From: Actinomadura graeca
GTDB taxonomy: Bacteria > Actinomycetota > Actinomycetes > Streptosporangiales > Streptosporangiaceae
NCBI RefSeq assembly: GCF_019175365.1
Contig: NZ_CP059572.1
Span: 2,418,001-2,482,000 of the forward strand
Length of the DNA stretch: 64,000 bases
Direction of reading: 5' to 3'
A program made the position numbers and the translations under genes. Under the pieces are notes generated by a model, which worked only from the letters and a program-made list of their open reading frames with translations, was not told the DNA's origin and searched no databases. Below are positions 41,641 to 49,423 of the stretch, piece by piece. How positions within the stretch are numbered: position 1 is the first letter of the stretch; each line of letters begins with the position of its first letter.

Positions 41641-42216
41641 ATGAGTGTCGACGCAACGGCCCCACTGCGCGTGCTCGTGGTGGACCGCGACCCGCATGTC
41701 CGAGCGGACGTGATCTCCCTACTCCAGACCAGCGACGAACTCGAGGTCATCGCCGAGACCGCCCAGGCCGGCGACGCCGTTGACCTGGCCGAACGTCTGA
41801 GACCCGACATCGTCCTGCTGGACGCCGACGCCGCCCGCACCGGTCACGCCGCCCCCCTCAGCCGCGCGTCCCGCGTCTTCGTCCTCGCCTCACCCGGCGA
41901 CACCGGGGTCGAGACCGCCCTGCGCGGCGGCGCCTCCGGCCACCTCGTCCCCGGCGTCTTCACCGTCCGCGACCTGATCCGCGGCGTCCGCGACGCGTCC
42001 CGGCTCTCGCTCGGCCTGTCCGCCCGCGAGTCCGAGGTCATGGACCTCATCGCCACCGGCCGCTCCAACGGCGAGATCGCCCGCCAGCTCTTCCTCAGCG
42101 AGAAGACCGTCAAGAACCACGTCAACCGCATCTACGCCAAGCTCGGCGTCAGCTCCCGCGCCACCGCCATCGGCGCCTGGCGCGGCATGATGAGCCTGCT
42201 TCCGGCCAAGGAGTAA
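41641..42216 (+). CDS. LuxR-type response regulator with atypical receiver
   Basis: A 191-residue protein from ATG 41641. The receiver keeps the acidic pair (VVDRDP) and phosphoacceptor Asp61 (VLLDAD) but the conserved Lys near the end is Pro104 (GHLVPG where G-x-L-L-K is usual). The C-terminal HTH is complete ([40 protein letters not shown]). No histidine kinase is adjacent. It may be an orphan regulator working without normal phosphorylation. Confidence 0.85.
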   Translation: MSVDATAPLRVLVVDRDPHVRADVISLLQTSDELEVIAETAQAGDAVDLAERLRPDIVLLDADAARTGHAAPLSRASRVFVLASPGDTGVETALRGGASGHLVPGVFTVRDLIRGVRDASRLSLGLSARESEVMDLIATGRSNGEIARQLFLSEKTVKNHVNRIYAKLGVSSRATAIGAWRGMMSLLPAKE

Positions 42217-42299
42217 CCGATTCGCGCAGGTCCGCAGCGGCTGCTACTGTTCTTCCTGTCGCCAGGGACACCGGCCACGGCCGGAGCCCCTGCTGACAG

Positions 42300-42372
42300 G
42301 CGCCGTTAGCTCAATTGGCAGAGCAGCGGACTCTTAATCCGCGGGTTCGGGGTTCAAGTCCCTGACGGCGCA
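42300..42372 (+). tRNA. tRNA-Lys (CTT)
   Basis: Acceptor GCGCCGT (42300-42306) pairs with ACGGCGC (42365-42371), discriminator A42372. D-arm TTAGCTCAATTGGCAGAGCA, anticodon loop CTCTTAA giving CTT, T-loop TTCAAGT. CCA is not fully encoded (CCC follows). Confidence 0.95.
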
Positions 42373-42915
42373 CCCGAAACGCAGGAACATCCCAGATAGG
42401 GTCTCGGCCCCTCTTTAGATCCCCACGAGTGGGGAATCAGGCCGCTTTGATCCGGCGACGTGCCAGAGTCTTACAAGCAGCGGCCCGGCCCTGCGCCGGA
42501 GGCACGTTCTCAATCATGTAGCCCTGCCGACTGGTTGATAGGACAAGTCCGAAGTCAACTTAGCAGGGCCGATCCAGCTATGAGATGCTACAAGGGGCCG
42601 TCCCGCAAAGGTGGGTCCCTTGTGGGACCGGTTGAGGTCTAGTTTCTACATCGAGTCGACGGTTCTACGCCTCTTCAACGGAGACCGGTCCCGCGCCTGA
42701 GGTTGCGCGCCCCCAGACGTGCTCAAGCAGTTTCTCCGGCTAGACCAGGCTCAACCTGGGCCAGCGGCCACCGCTTTTCCGGGCGTAGGAGACGATCGTG
42801 TGCTTCCTCGGGGTACTACAGCCCCAAACCTCCCCGTCTTCGTCCCCGCGGACGCTACGCATTCCTCCGGAACTACAGAGCCCCCTCCGCAGAGGGGGCT
42901 TTCGAGTATCAGATG
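42373..42915. other. 543-bp noncoding stretch after tRNA-Lys
   Basis: No convincing gene. It contains a GGTCCC-TTGT-GGGACC hairpin (42614-42629) and ends in a terminator-like hairpin (42879-42900). It could carry a small RNA or long leader, or be scar from integration at the tRNA; I found no second copy of the tRNA-Lys 3' end in the window. Confidence 0.4.
42879..42900 (+). terminator. hairpin terminator
   Basis: AGCCCCCT (42879-42886) and complement AGGGGGCT (42893-42900), 6-nt loop, then TTTCG. It faces the end of the minus-strand DUF397 gene (stop at 42916), so it could serve that gene, an RNA from the left, or both. Confidence 0.65.
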
Positions 42916-43104
42916 TTAGATGGCTGCCTCGTCGGCCTTGACTTGGCGCAGCAGCGTCGCCAGGCCACCTCGGCTGATCCTCAGCCGAGGCCCCTCAGGA
43001 TCCTTGGAGTCTCGGATCTCCACACCGGCCGTGAAACCGGCTAGCTCCACGCAGTCGAAGTTCCCGGTGTGGGACGACTTGCGCCACCGAGGAGAGGGGT
43101 TCAT
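42916..43104 (-). CDS. DUF397-domain protein
   Basis: A 62-residue protein from ATG 43104, chosen over the in-frame ATG at 43116 because GGAGG lies six bases before it. The signature is RWRKSSHTGNFDCVELAGF with RDSKDPEGPRLRISRGGLAT. DUF397 proteins sit beside XRE-DUF5753 regulators across actinobacteria (the WhiJ/AbaA-type arrangement) and are thought to modulate them. Divergent from the XRE-containing operon. Confidence 0.88.
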   Translation of the reverse strand: MNPSPRWRKSSHTGNFDCVELAGFTAGVEIRDSKDPEGPRLRISRGGLATLLRQVKADEAAI

Positions 43105-43204
43105 GACGACCTCCACATAGCCTCCCTGTGCAGATACCTCTACCCAGCGTTACATAGATGCTCTCTTGACTGTGGCTTCTGCCCGGGTGAAGCTTCCCAT
43201 CGGA

Positions 43205-43224
43205 TGCTGCATTCTGCTGCATCC
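43205..43224. promoter_or_regulatory. 20-bp site shared by two promoters, copy 1
   Basis: TGCTGCATTCTGCTGCATCC, built of two TGCTGCAT units 10 bp apart, lies between the divergent DUF397 gene and the 43245 operon. Copy 2 at 44922-44941 matches at 19 of 20 bases. Spacing of one helical turn favours two protein subunits on one face; the XRE protein encoded at 44053 is the obvious candidate. Confidence 0.65.
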
Positions 43225-43244
43225 TCTCTACCTCGGAGGCGATC

Positions 43245-43496
43245 ATGGGCCTAGAGTTCATCGGAAAAGATCCGAACAGCAGCCACGGGGAGTCCCCCAC
43301 GGTGTGGGTCGAGCCAAGCGCTCAGGAGCTTGTGCTACAGGGCTGGACACTTGATCCCGAGATGCGCTCTCTGTGTCTGGAGACCGGCAAGATCCCGAGC
43401 CACGAAGAGGTCGTCCGCATCCCGGCGAGGATGGCCCCGTTGCTGCTAAGGGCACTGGAGGTGCTGGAAGGTGAGCAGCGTACCGCGGATGGATGA
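43245..43496 (+). CDS. unknown 83-residue protein of the XRE/DUF6879 operon
   Basis: Starts at ATG 43245 after CGGAGGCG. MGLEFIGKDPNSSHGESPTV, then VWVEPSAQELVLQGWTLDPE; a typical small companion in XRE-DUF397-DUF6879 loci, function unknown. It overlaps the DUF6879 gene by 26 bp, so they are co-translated. Confidence 0.75.
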   Translation: MGLEFIGKDPNSSHGESPTVWVEPSAQELVLQGWTLDPEMRSLCLETGKIPSHEEVVRIPARMAPLLLRALEVLEGEQRTADG

Positions 43497-44031
43497 AGTT
43501 TCACGCAGACTCTCATTCGATGAGTGGGTCTCACTCTTCGGCTCCGCAACACGAAGTCTCGCCCACCTAGAGATGCGCGACGGCTACCTGGTGGACTACG
43601 AGGACGAGCGCTACAAGGAGTGGGTCGCCGGGGGGCGAACCGGGGTTCTGCCCCGGGAAGACCACCCATGGTGGAATTTGACGGCCGACACAGTCGCCAG
43701 AGGAGTCTCGATACGCAGGGCCAGGATCATCTCCGAGCCCGTCAGCGAGTACATAGCCTTCGAGCACGCCGGCACCTGGCAGAACGTGGAGTTCGGTGAG
43801 CAGGTCCGATGGCTGCCCCGCGGGCGGGCGTCAGCGATCGCTCTCCCTGGAAATGACTTCTGGCTCATCGACGCCTCCCGCGTCCTCTTTCTGCTGTTCG
43901 ACGGGACAGGCCGCCCCATTGGGCGACAGCTCTCCGCCGACGACGACGTCGTTGCGCTGTGCTCGACGGCTTTCGAGCAGGTCTGGAGGCTAGGAACAGA
44001 CCACGCCGAACACCGGCTGCGGTCCTGCTGA
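43471..44031 (+). CDS. DUF6879-family protein
   Basis: A 186-residue protein (GTG 43471; ATG 43489 is also possible). LSFDEWVSLFGSATRSLAHL, VSIRRARIISEPVSEYIAFE and RWLPRGRASAIALPGNDFWL are family marks. These proteins are found with XRE-DUF5753 regulators; biochemical role unknown. Middle of a three-gene operon ending in the XRE gene. Confidence 0.82.
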   Translation: MSSVPRMDEVSRRLSFDEWVSLFGSATRSLAHLEMRDGYLVDYEDERYKEWVAGGRTGVLPREDHPWWNLTADTVARGVSIRRARIISEPVSEYIAFEHAGTWQNVEFGEQVRWLPRGRASAIALPGNDFWLIDASRVLFLLFDGTGRPIGRQLSADDDVVALCSTAFEQVWRLGTDHAEHRLRSC

Positions 44032-44052
44032 CGGAACGCACGAGTTCGAACC

Positions 44053-44916
44053 GTGCGCAAGTCCCCGTCCTCCTCAGTCCAGGCCGCTAAGCAGGTACTA
44101 GCGGATCGCCTTCGTGAGATCCGAGAGGAAGCAGGTCACAGCGCCAAGTCGCTCGGCGAGGTGGTGGGATGGCACCCCACCAAGGTCTCCAAGCTAGAGC
44201 ACACGGTCACCTCTCCCTCGGCGGAGGACATCCGTGTCTGGTGTGAGGCTTGCAACGTGCCCGAACAGGCCGAGGACCTGGTCGCCTCGGCGCGGAGTGT
44301 CGAGTCGGCGTACGTCGAATGGCGCCGGATGGAACGCACTGGGATGCGGCGCGTCCAGGAGGCGGCGGTGCCGCTCTACGAGCGGACCGAGCTGTTCCGG
44401 ATCTACGAACCGGCGTTGATGCCGGGACTGCTCCAAACCCCCGAGTACGCGCGGGCCCTCATGCGGGTCATCATCGACTTCAGCCGAATACCCGACGACC
44501 TCGACGAGGCCGTCGCAGCCCGCATCGCTCGTCAACGCGTCCTTCGCGAGGGGAACCATCGATTCGTTGTCGTTCTGGAGGAATCGGTCCTTCGGACGGC
44601 CTTCGGTGACCGCGAGATCATGGCAGGCCAGCTCGGCCACGTCCTGAGCGTGATGTCCATGCCGAACGTGGCCCTCGGCATCATCCCGGCGAGCAGCTTC
44701 CGCGAAGCCATGTGGCCGGTCAACGGGTTCTGGCTGTTCGACTCCGAGAGGCTGACGACTGAGCTGCCGTCAGCCCAGGTGACTGTCACGCAGCCCCGCG
44801 AATTGGAGGTTTACCTCCGTACCTTCGAGATGTTGCGCGGCATGGCGGTATTCGGGGAGCAGGCTCGGGTGCTGGTGCTCCGTGCCTTGGAGGTCTTCAC
44901 CGCCCCAAGCGACTAG
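44053..44916 (+). CDS. XRE-family regulator with DUF5753 domain
   Basis: A 287-residue protein from GTG 44053. The N-terminal HTH is LREIREEAGHSAKSLGEVVG and WHPTKVSKLEHTVTSPS. The DUF5753 part includes LFRIYEPALMPGLLQTPEYA, ARIARQRVL and GIIPASSFREAMWPVNGFWL. WhiJ-like proteins of this build regulate development or act with DUF397 partners. It probably binds the paired 20-bp sites at 43205 and 44922. Confidence 0.9.
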   Translation: MRKSPSSSVQAAKQVLADRLREIREEAGHSAKSLGEVVGWHPTKVSKLEHTVTSPSAEDIRVWCEACNVPEQAEDLVASARSVESAYVEWRRMERTGMRRVQEAAVPLYERTELFRIYEPALMPGLLQTPEYARALMRVIIDFSRIPDDLDEAVAARIARQRVLREGNHRFVVVLEESVLRTAFGDREIMAGQLGHVLSVMSMPNVALGIIPASSFREAMWPVNGFWLFDSERLTTELPSAQVTVTQPRELEVYLRTFEMLRGMAVFGEQARVLVLRALEVFTAPSD

Positions 44917-44921
44917 AGCAC

Positions 44922-44941
44922 TGCTGCATTCTGCTGCATTC
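44922..44941. promoter_or_regulatory. 20-bp site shared by two promoters, copy 2
   Basis: TGCTGCATTCTGCTGCATTC, 19 of 20 bases identical to copy 1 at 43205-43224, lies 77 bp upstream of the 45019 start, between the XRE gene and the HATPase pair. Confidence 0.65.
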
Positions 44942-44970
44942 TTCTCGACCTGGGGTCGGCCGCTAGGTCA

Positions 44971-44984
44971 GTGTCGTGTGACAC
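44971..44984. promoter_or_regulatory. small palindrome upstream of the HATPase pair
   Basis: GTGTC-GTGT-GACAC, perfect 5-bp inverted repeat 35 bp before the 45019 start. Could be an operator or an mRNA hairpin. Confidence 0.35.
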
Positions 44985-45018
44985 AGAGTCGCCGAATCGA
45001 AATCGGGAGGCAGCGGTC

Positions 45019-45294
45019 GTGTCCCTCATCGGTCCCCGCAGCAACGGTGTACCGCACGTCGACCACACTGACCCGCTCCCGGCCGTCGGCGAGCACACGA
45101 GCCGTTGGGCGGAGCCGTACCAGTCAGCCCAAACCGAGCTGTGGACGGTTCACTTGCGACGTCCCTGCTCGATTGGGGACGATCCTCGCCTCCTGGACAC
45201 GCTCACCGCGCCCGACGAATCAACGCTCTCCGCCTTGATGGCTCAACAAGACGAGCTGGCCGACCGCGCCCGGCCGGAAGCGAATGGGGAATGA
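45019..45294 (+). CDS. unknown 91-residue protein coupled to the HATPase gene
   Basis: Starts at GTG 45019 after GGGAGG (VSLIGPRSNGVPHVDHTDPL). No family recognised; acidic and charged C-terminus. The stop overlaps the next start by 4 bp, so the pair is co-translated and probably works together, perhaps as a partner of the anti-sigma-like protein. Confidence 0.6.
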   Translation: MSLIGPRSNGVPHVDHTDPLPAVGEHTSRWAEPYQSAQTELWTVHLRRPCSIGDDPRLLDTLTAPDESTLSALMAQQDELADRARPEANGE

Positions 45295-45770
45295 CTTCAA
45301 CGCTGGACGAGACGTCGGCCGGACAACAGGCACTTGAATTCCAGGCCCTCCGCTACAAGGTAGCCGGCACTGCAAGCGTGGTCGCGGAGGTCCGCCTGAT
45401 CGTAGGGGCCGCCGGTAACCGGTGGAACGTCGGCGAGACGACCGTCGAAGCGGCCGTACTGGTGGCTTCGGAGCTGGTCACCAACGCGGTACGAGCCACG
45501 GATGAGCCGATCACTCTTCGCATGTCGGCCGTAAGAGACGGGCTGCTGATCGAGGTCCACGACTGCTCCCCGAAGAGCCCGAAGCAGGCTTCACCGGACC
45601 TGACGATCCCTACGCACCATGTCCCCGACGACGCGCCGGACCCCCACGGCTGGGGAATGGGGATCGTGAAGTACCTCTCGAAGCAGCATGGGGTGAAGAA
45701 GGAGCACGGCGGCAAGACCGTCTGGGCGGTCTTGCAAATGACCGCCGCAACGCGGACCAAGGCCCCTTGA
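45291..45770 (+). CDS. ATP-binding anti-sigma-like (HATPase, RsbW/AbaA type) protein
   Basis: A 159-residue GHKL ATPase-fold protein from ATG 45291. N-box VLVASELVTNAVRAT, G1-box PHGWGMGIVKYLSKQ. Single-domain proteins of this type either inhibit sigma factors or, in WhiJ/AbaA-type loci, act with DUF397 and XRE partners. No anti-anti-sigma gene is adjacent. Shares a 20-bp promoter site with the XRE operon. Confidence 0.85.
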   Translation: MTSTLDETSAGQQALEFQALRYKVAGTASVVAEVRLIVGAAGNRWNVGETTVEAAVLVASELVTNAVRATDEPITLRMSAVRDGLLIEVHDCSPKSPKQASPDLTIPTHHVPDDAPDPHGWGMGIVKYLSKQHGVKKEHGGKTVWAVLQMTAATRTKAP

Positions 45771-46020
45771 ATTCCTCCGGGCACTGCGTCCTTCGCCCCT
45801 AAGGGGAGTTCACGAGGGGGTCCGCGTCGTGTCCGGAGGCCCCGTCCCTCGCTCTGAGCCGTTGACCGCTGCGTAAGGGCGAGGCCGCACCCGTCGTCCG
45901 TAGGAGGAAGGTGGTCTATGCAGCCCTAGGTCTCAACTCAACCTGGTCCGGACAACCCGGTTGAGGGCGTATCCAATCACACCGGATCAGGTTTGGGTCC
46001 CGCTCTAGGGAGGGGCCCAG

Positions 46021-46060
46021 GAGGGCCGCCATCACGAGAGTCCGCTTGGTGGCGGCCCTC
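46021..46060. terminator. 11-bp perfect hairpin in the 334-bp gap before 46105
   Basis: GAGGGCCGCCA (46021-46031) and its complement (46050-46060), 18-nt loop. It lies 250 bp after the HATPase gene and 45 bp before the next start, so it is a terminator or a 5' leader structure. The rest of 45771-46104 shows no gene. Confidence 0.5.
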
Positions 46061-46104
46061 CGCCCTGGATACAGCACGATTCACAGAACATCAGGGATAG
46101 GAAG

Positions 46105-46515
46105 TTGACTACGACCATCTTCGATTCGAGAACTCTCGTTTCATCAGAGAGTTTCGAGAAGGTTGTCCGCTATGTGGCGCGCGAACACTACGTGCACCCG
46201 CGCGACGCTCGGAGGATCGTCGAGCAAGCCTTGGCGTTCACCCAGTTGTGTGCCGAAAATCGTGGCCGTCGGCTCGCCGCGCCAGAGGACGTAAGCCTCG
46301 GGCACTGGGCACTCATCCTGCACACCGAGGTGTACGCGGAGCTCTGCGCGAGGCTCGGCGGGTTCCTGCACTACGAGCCGGTATCGCTCGGCCAACAGAA
46401 CGCCGACGAAGTCCAGGAGACCGCGGCCCTGATGCGGCGGGCGGGGCTGCCCGTCGACGAGGACCTGTGGAACCCCGAAGGATCTTCCTTCCGTGACGCA
46501 GGCGACTGCGGCTAA
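46105..46515 (+). CDS. small protein resembling the GRDP/glycine-rich-domain family N-terminus
   Basis: A 136-residue protein read from TTG 46105; no other start is available in frame. The segment LGHWALILHTEVYAELCARL followed by GGFLHYEP resembles the W-x-x-x-I-x-H-T-x-x-Y-x-x-F-C-x-x-x-G-x-F-I-H-H signature of proteins annotated as glycine-rich domain-containing. Role unknown. Upstream of a BldC-like gene. Confidence 0.6.
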   Translation: MTTTIFDSRTLVSSESFEKVVRYVAREHYVHPRDARRIVEQALAFTQLCAENRGRRLAAPEDVSLGHWALILHTEVYAELCARLGGFLHYEPVSLGQQNADEVQETAALMRRAGLPVDEDLWNPEGSSFRDAGDCG

Positions 46516-46592
46516 GCCCCCGGCAGACCGGCAGGCCCCGCCGCCTTCCCCGTGGGCGGGGCCTGTCACTGTGCTAGAGAAGAGCTACAGGC

Positions 46593-46820
46593 ATGGCGAG
46601 AGAATCGCCCGAGTACGAACCTCTGTACACGACAGGTGAAGTTGCCAAGTTATTCCGCGTCGACGCCGCAAGCGTCACGCGGTGGGGTAACGAGGGACGG
46701 ATTGAGTACATCAAGACACCCAGCGGACAACGAAGGTACCCCAAGGCGATGGTTCTTGCGCTGTTGACACCGGATGACAGGAGTGCGGGGAGCGAGACCG
46801 AGAGCCCGCCCACTGGGTGA
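46593..46820 (+). CDS. BldC-like MerR-type DNA-binding protein
   Basis: A 75-residue protein: YTTGEVAKLFRVDAASVTRW and GRIEYIKTPSGQRRYPKAMV match the winged helix of BldC, which binds direct repeats and controls sporulation in Streptomyces. It is a short paralogue rather than the conserved core bldC, which lies in another context in these genomes. Followed by a terminator. Confidence 0.85.
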   Translation: MARESPEYEPLYTTGEVAKLFRVDAASVTRWGNEGRIEYIKTPSGQRRYPKAMVLALLTPDDRSAGSETESPPTG

Positions 46821-46850
46821 GGAAGAAAGAAGTCCCTCGAACAAGAAGAA

Positions 46851-46868
46851 CCCCGGCTGAAGCCGGGG
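46851..46868 (+). terminator. hairpin terminator after the BldC-like gene
   Basis: CCCCGGC (46851-46857), TGAA loop, GCCGGGG (46862-46868), then GTCTCCTCTC; 31 bp after the stop. The gap 46821-47133 otherwise shows no gene. Confidence 0.7.
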
Positions 46869-47133
46869 GTCTCCTCTCATGAGGCCCGTCACCCCCATCG
46901 GTCCCCATTCGATCTCCACGGAGGGGACCCAGTGCGGCTCGAAGAGGCTCCACCGGGCCGAAGAGTCCTTCCTCTGGATCTCCGCTTCTACCTGGTCGTA
47001 CACCTCTCACGGCCTCTGAGCCGGATGATCCTCCAGAGGACCGAGACCCCCGTGGATTAAAGTCCGCTGAGTCCGGAGTGTCTGGTGGGCCGCTGGTGCG
47101 GACTGGGCGGTAGAGCGCCGGTTCGAGCTCGGA

Positions 47134-48549
47134 TCATCGGCTCGTGCCGGCGCGGATGATCTCTCGTGGAATGAGACGCAGGGCGGTCGCGGCTGCGATC
47201 AGGCACATGCCGATGGCGATGGTGATGGCTGTGAGGGTGCCTCTGACGGGGTCTGTTGCGACCACCGCGCCGAGTAGTGCGACTCCGATTACGCCGCCTG
47301 TCTGCCGGGCCGTGTTCAGGGCACTCGATCCCATGTTCTGGTGCCGGTCGGGGGCGAACGTCATGACGGCGAGCGTCTGGGAAGGCGCGGAGAGCCCCAT
47401 ACCGGTGGAGAAGACGCAGAAGCCGGCCGCGATCAGCGGATATGGTGCGGAGGCGACGGTGAGAGGTACGAGTCCGATGGCCGAGAGGGTCATTCCGGTG
47501 GCCAAGCCGGTACGCGGGCCGAACGCGGTGATGAAACGGGCACCGAGAAGGGTCGAGGCGAGAGTGGCGGCCACGGTCAAGGGGAGGAAGGCCAACCCGG
47601 TCCGCAAGGCCGAGTAGCCGCGTAGCTGCTGGAAGTCGAACGTATAGACGATCAGCATCCCGTAGAGCGTGAAGTTGTACGTCGCACCGCCGAGCAGGCC
47701 GGCGAGCACGGGACGCGCGGCGATGATGGCGGGGGGCAGGAGGACCTGCCGGCCGTCTCGCGCCCAGGAATACTGTGCTGCGACGAACACGACGAGGGCC
47801 GCGGTGCCGCCCGCGAGAGCCGTGAGCACGGCGGGGTCGAGCCAGCCTGTGACACTCGACTCGACCAGCGCCCACACCATCGTGGCGAGGCCGACGATCG
47901 CGAGGGTCTGCCCGCGGAGGTCGAACGACACGCGTTGCAGTGGGACCTCCGCCACGTGTCGGGCGACAAGCCAGCCGGTGGCGGCGGCCACCGGGACGTT
48001 CAGCAGGAAGATACTCCGCCAGCCGAGAGTGTCGACCAGCAGTCCACCGATGAACGGGCCGATCACGAAGCCGATACCGCCTACGCTCACCCAGACCGAG
48101 ACCGCTCTGGTGCGTTCGGCCGGCACGGTGAAGATGTGGGCGATCAAGGTCAGCGGTGCCGGGGCGAGGAGCGCTGCTCCCAGACCTTGGCAGGCGCGGC
48201 CCAGGACGAGCAGGCCCGTGTTGGGAGCGACGGTGCAGGCGATCGAGGCAACGGCGAACAACCCCAGCCCGGCCAGGTAGCCGCGTCGGGCACCGATCCG
48301 ATCTCCGAGCCGGCCTGCGGACAGCAGCAGGGCGGCGAACATGAGCGTGTAGGCGTCGATGGCCCACAGTCCGCCGGCCAGGCTCGCGTGCAGGTCGGCA
48401 CGTATCACTGGGATCGCGACGTTGATGACGTTCGCTTCCATGACGATCAGAGCGGTGCCGAGACACAGGCCGGTGAGGCCCAGCGTCCGGCTGGTGGCAG
48501 AAGCAGGTGGTGGTAGCCGATTTCGGGCAGCGTCAGATGACACGGTCAC
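47134..48549 (-). CDS. MFS drug:proton antiporter, DHA2 (14-helix) type
   Basis: A 471-residue membrane protein with about 14 hydrophobic segments. Motif A is GRLGDRIGARRG, motif C-like GFVIGPFIGGLL, and the N-terminal N-V-A-I-P-V-I-R-A-D-L is typical of DHA2 exporters. It probably exports a toxic or signalling compound. It lies downstream of amidase and TetR genes in the same direction with 254 bp between (48550-48803, no gene seen), so co-control is possible. Confidence 0.9.
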   Translation of the reverse strand: MTVSSDAARNRLPPPASATSRTLGLTGLCLGTALIVMEANVINVAIPVIRADLHASLAGGLWAIDAYTLMFAALLLSAGRLGDRIGARRGYLAGLGLFAVASIACTVAPNTGLLVLGRACQGLGAALLAPAPLTLIAHIFTVPAERTRAVSVWVSVGGIGFVIGPFIGGLLVDTLGWRSIFLLNVPVAAATGWLVARHVAEVPLQRVSFDLRGQTLAIVGLATMVWALVESSVTGWLDPAVLTALAGGTAALVVFVAAQYSWARDGRQVLLPPAIIAARPVLAGLLGGATYNFTLYGMLIVYTFDFQQLRGYSALRTGLAFLPLTVAATLASTLLGARFITAFGPRTGLATGMTLSAIGLVPLTVASAPYPLIAAGFCVFSTGMGLSAPSQTLAVMTFAPDRHQNMGSSALNTARQTGGVIGVALLGAVVATDPVRGTLTAITIAIGMCLIAAATALRLIPREIIRAGTSR

Positions 48550-48803
48550 TCCGATGGAGGTAGGGGAAACACACCTTCGTCGGGAGACGACGGCTGTGGC
48601 GGTGCCATCTGCTTGGCCACGCGCTGGAGCCGGCGAAGGTCAATGGGCAGACCCGGTGCCAGTGGTGTCGCTATCCGAGGGGGCTATGGCCGAGCGAGTA
48701 GCGACTGGAGCCCCGAGTGCCTACGCCAGTCGGTGTCTTGCGGGCATGAGAAGGGCCTTCGAACTCGTCGAGGGCCCTGGCCGGTGGGTGGTGGTGCTTC
48801 GGT

Positions 48804-49382
48804 TCAGTTCGCGCGCGGAGCGCTCGCCCGCAGAAGTGAGAGCACTCCCCTGATGGCGCGGTCGAAGGGCTCTACCGCCTGCGCCGCGCGGGCCAGGGCG
48901 TAGCCGCCCTGGATGACGGCGGCGATGGCGGAAGCGGTCTCGTCGATGTCCAGGTCGCCGGCGAATTCACCGTCCGCCACACCTTCGGCGATCGTGCGCC
49001 GAAGGTGTTCGTGCTGCACCTCGAAGGCCTCCCGGATCGGTGCGCGCAAGGTGTCGTCGGCCATGACCTCCGGATCGGCGGTGAGCCGTCCCACACTGCA
49101 CCCGCGCAACACATCGCGTTCGCGCTTTAGATATCCCGTGATGCGTTCGAGCGCAGTGCCTTCCACGGCGAACGCTTCGGCGATCTGTTGTTGCATCAGT
49201 TCCGCACTGCGCTGCTCGGCCGCCAACACCAGGTCCGGCTTGCCATCGAAGTGGTGGTACATGCTGCCCTGGCCGACGCCGGAGCGCGCCAGGATCGCGG
49301 TCGGACTGGTGCCGACGTATCCACGCTCCCACAGCAGTTGCCGCGTGCCCTCGATCAAGCGCTCCCGGGCGTTCGGTTTCAT
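48804..49382 (-). CDS. TetR-family transcriptional regulator
   Basis: A 192-residue protein from ATG 49382. HTH: TSPTAILARSGVGQGSMYHH, with the FDGKPDLVLAA follow-on of the AcrR/TetR_C_16-like group. Forty-two base pairs downstream of the amidase stop, so co-transcribed with it from a promoter carrying a perfect 28-bp palindrome. Confidence 0.9.
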   Translation of the reverse strand: MKPNARERLIEGTRQLLWERGYVGTSPTAILARSGVGQGSMYHHFDGKPDLVLAAEQRSAELMQQQIAEAFAVEGTALERITGYLKRERDVLRGCSVGRLTADPEVMADDTLRAPIREAFEVQHEHLRRTIAEGVADGEFAGDLDIDETASAIAAVIQGGYALARAAQAVEPFDRAIRGVLSLLRASAPRAN

Positions 49383-49423
49383 GGTGCCTCCCAGCAATGC
49401 AGTGCGGTGCCTAGCGGCCCGTA

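Noticed and set aside
45291..45770. HATPase gene as part of a two-component system with the 41641 regulator
   Set aside because: The protein has only the ATPase fold, with no sensor or histidine phosphotransfer domain, and lies 3 kb away in another operon.
42300..47000. Second island integrated at tRNA-Lys
   Set aside because: No repeat of the tRNA-Lys 3' end was found downstream and the genes are common actinobacterial regulatory families rather than clear mobile cargo.
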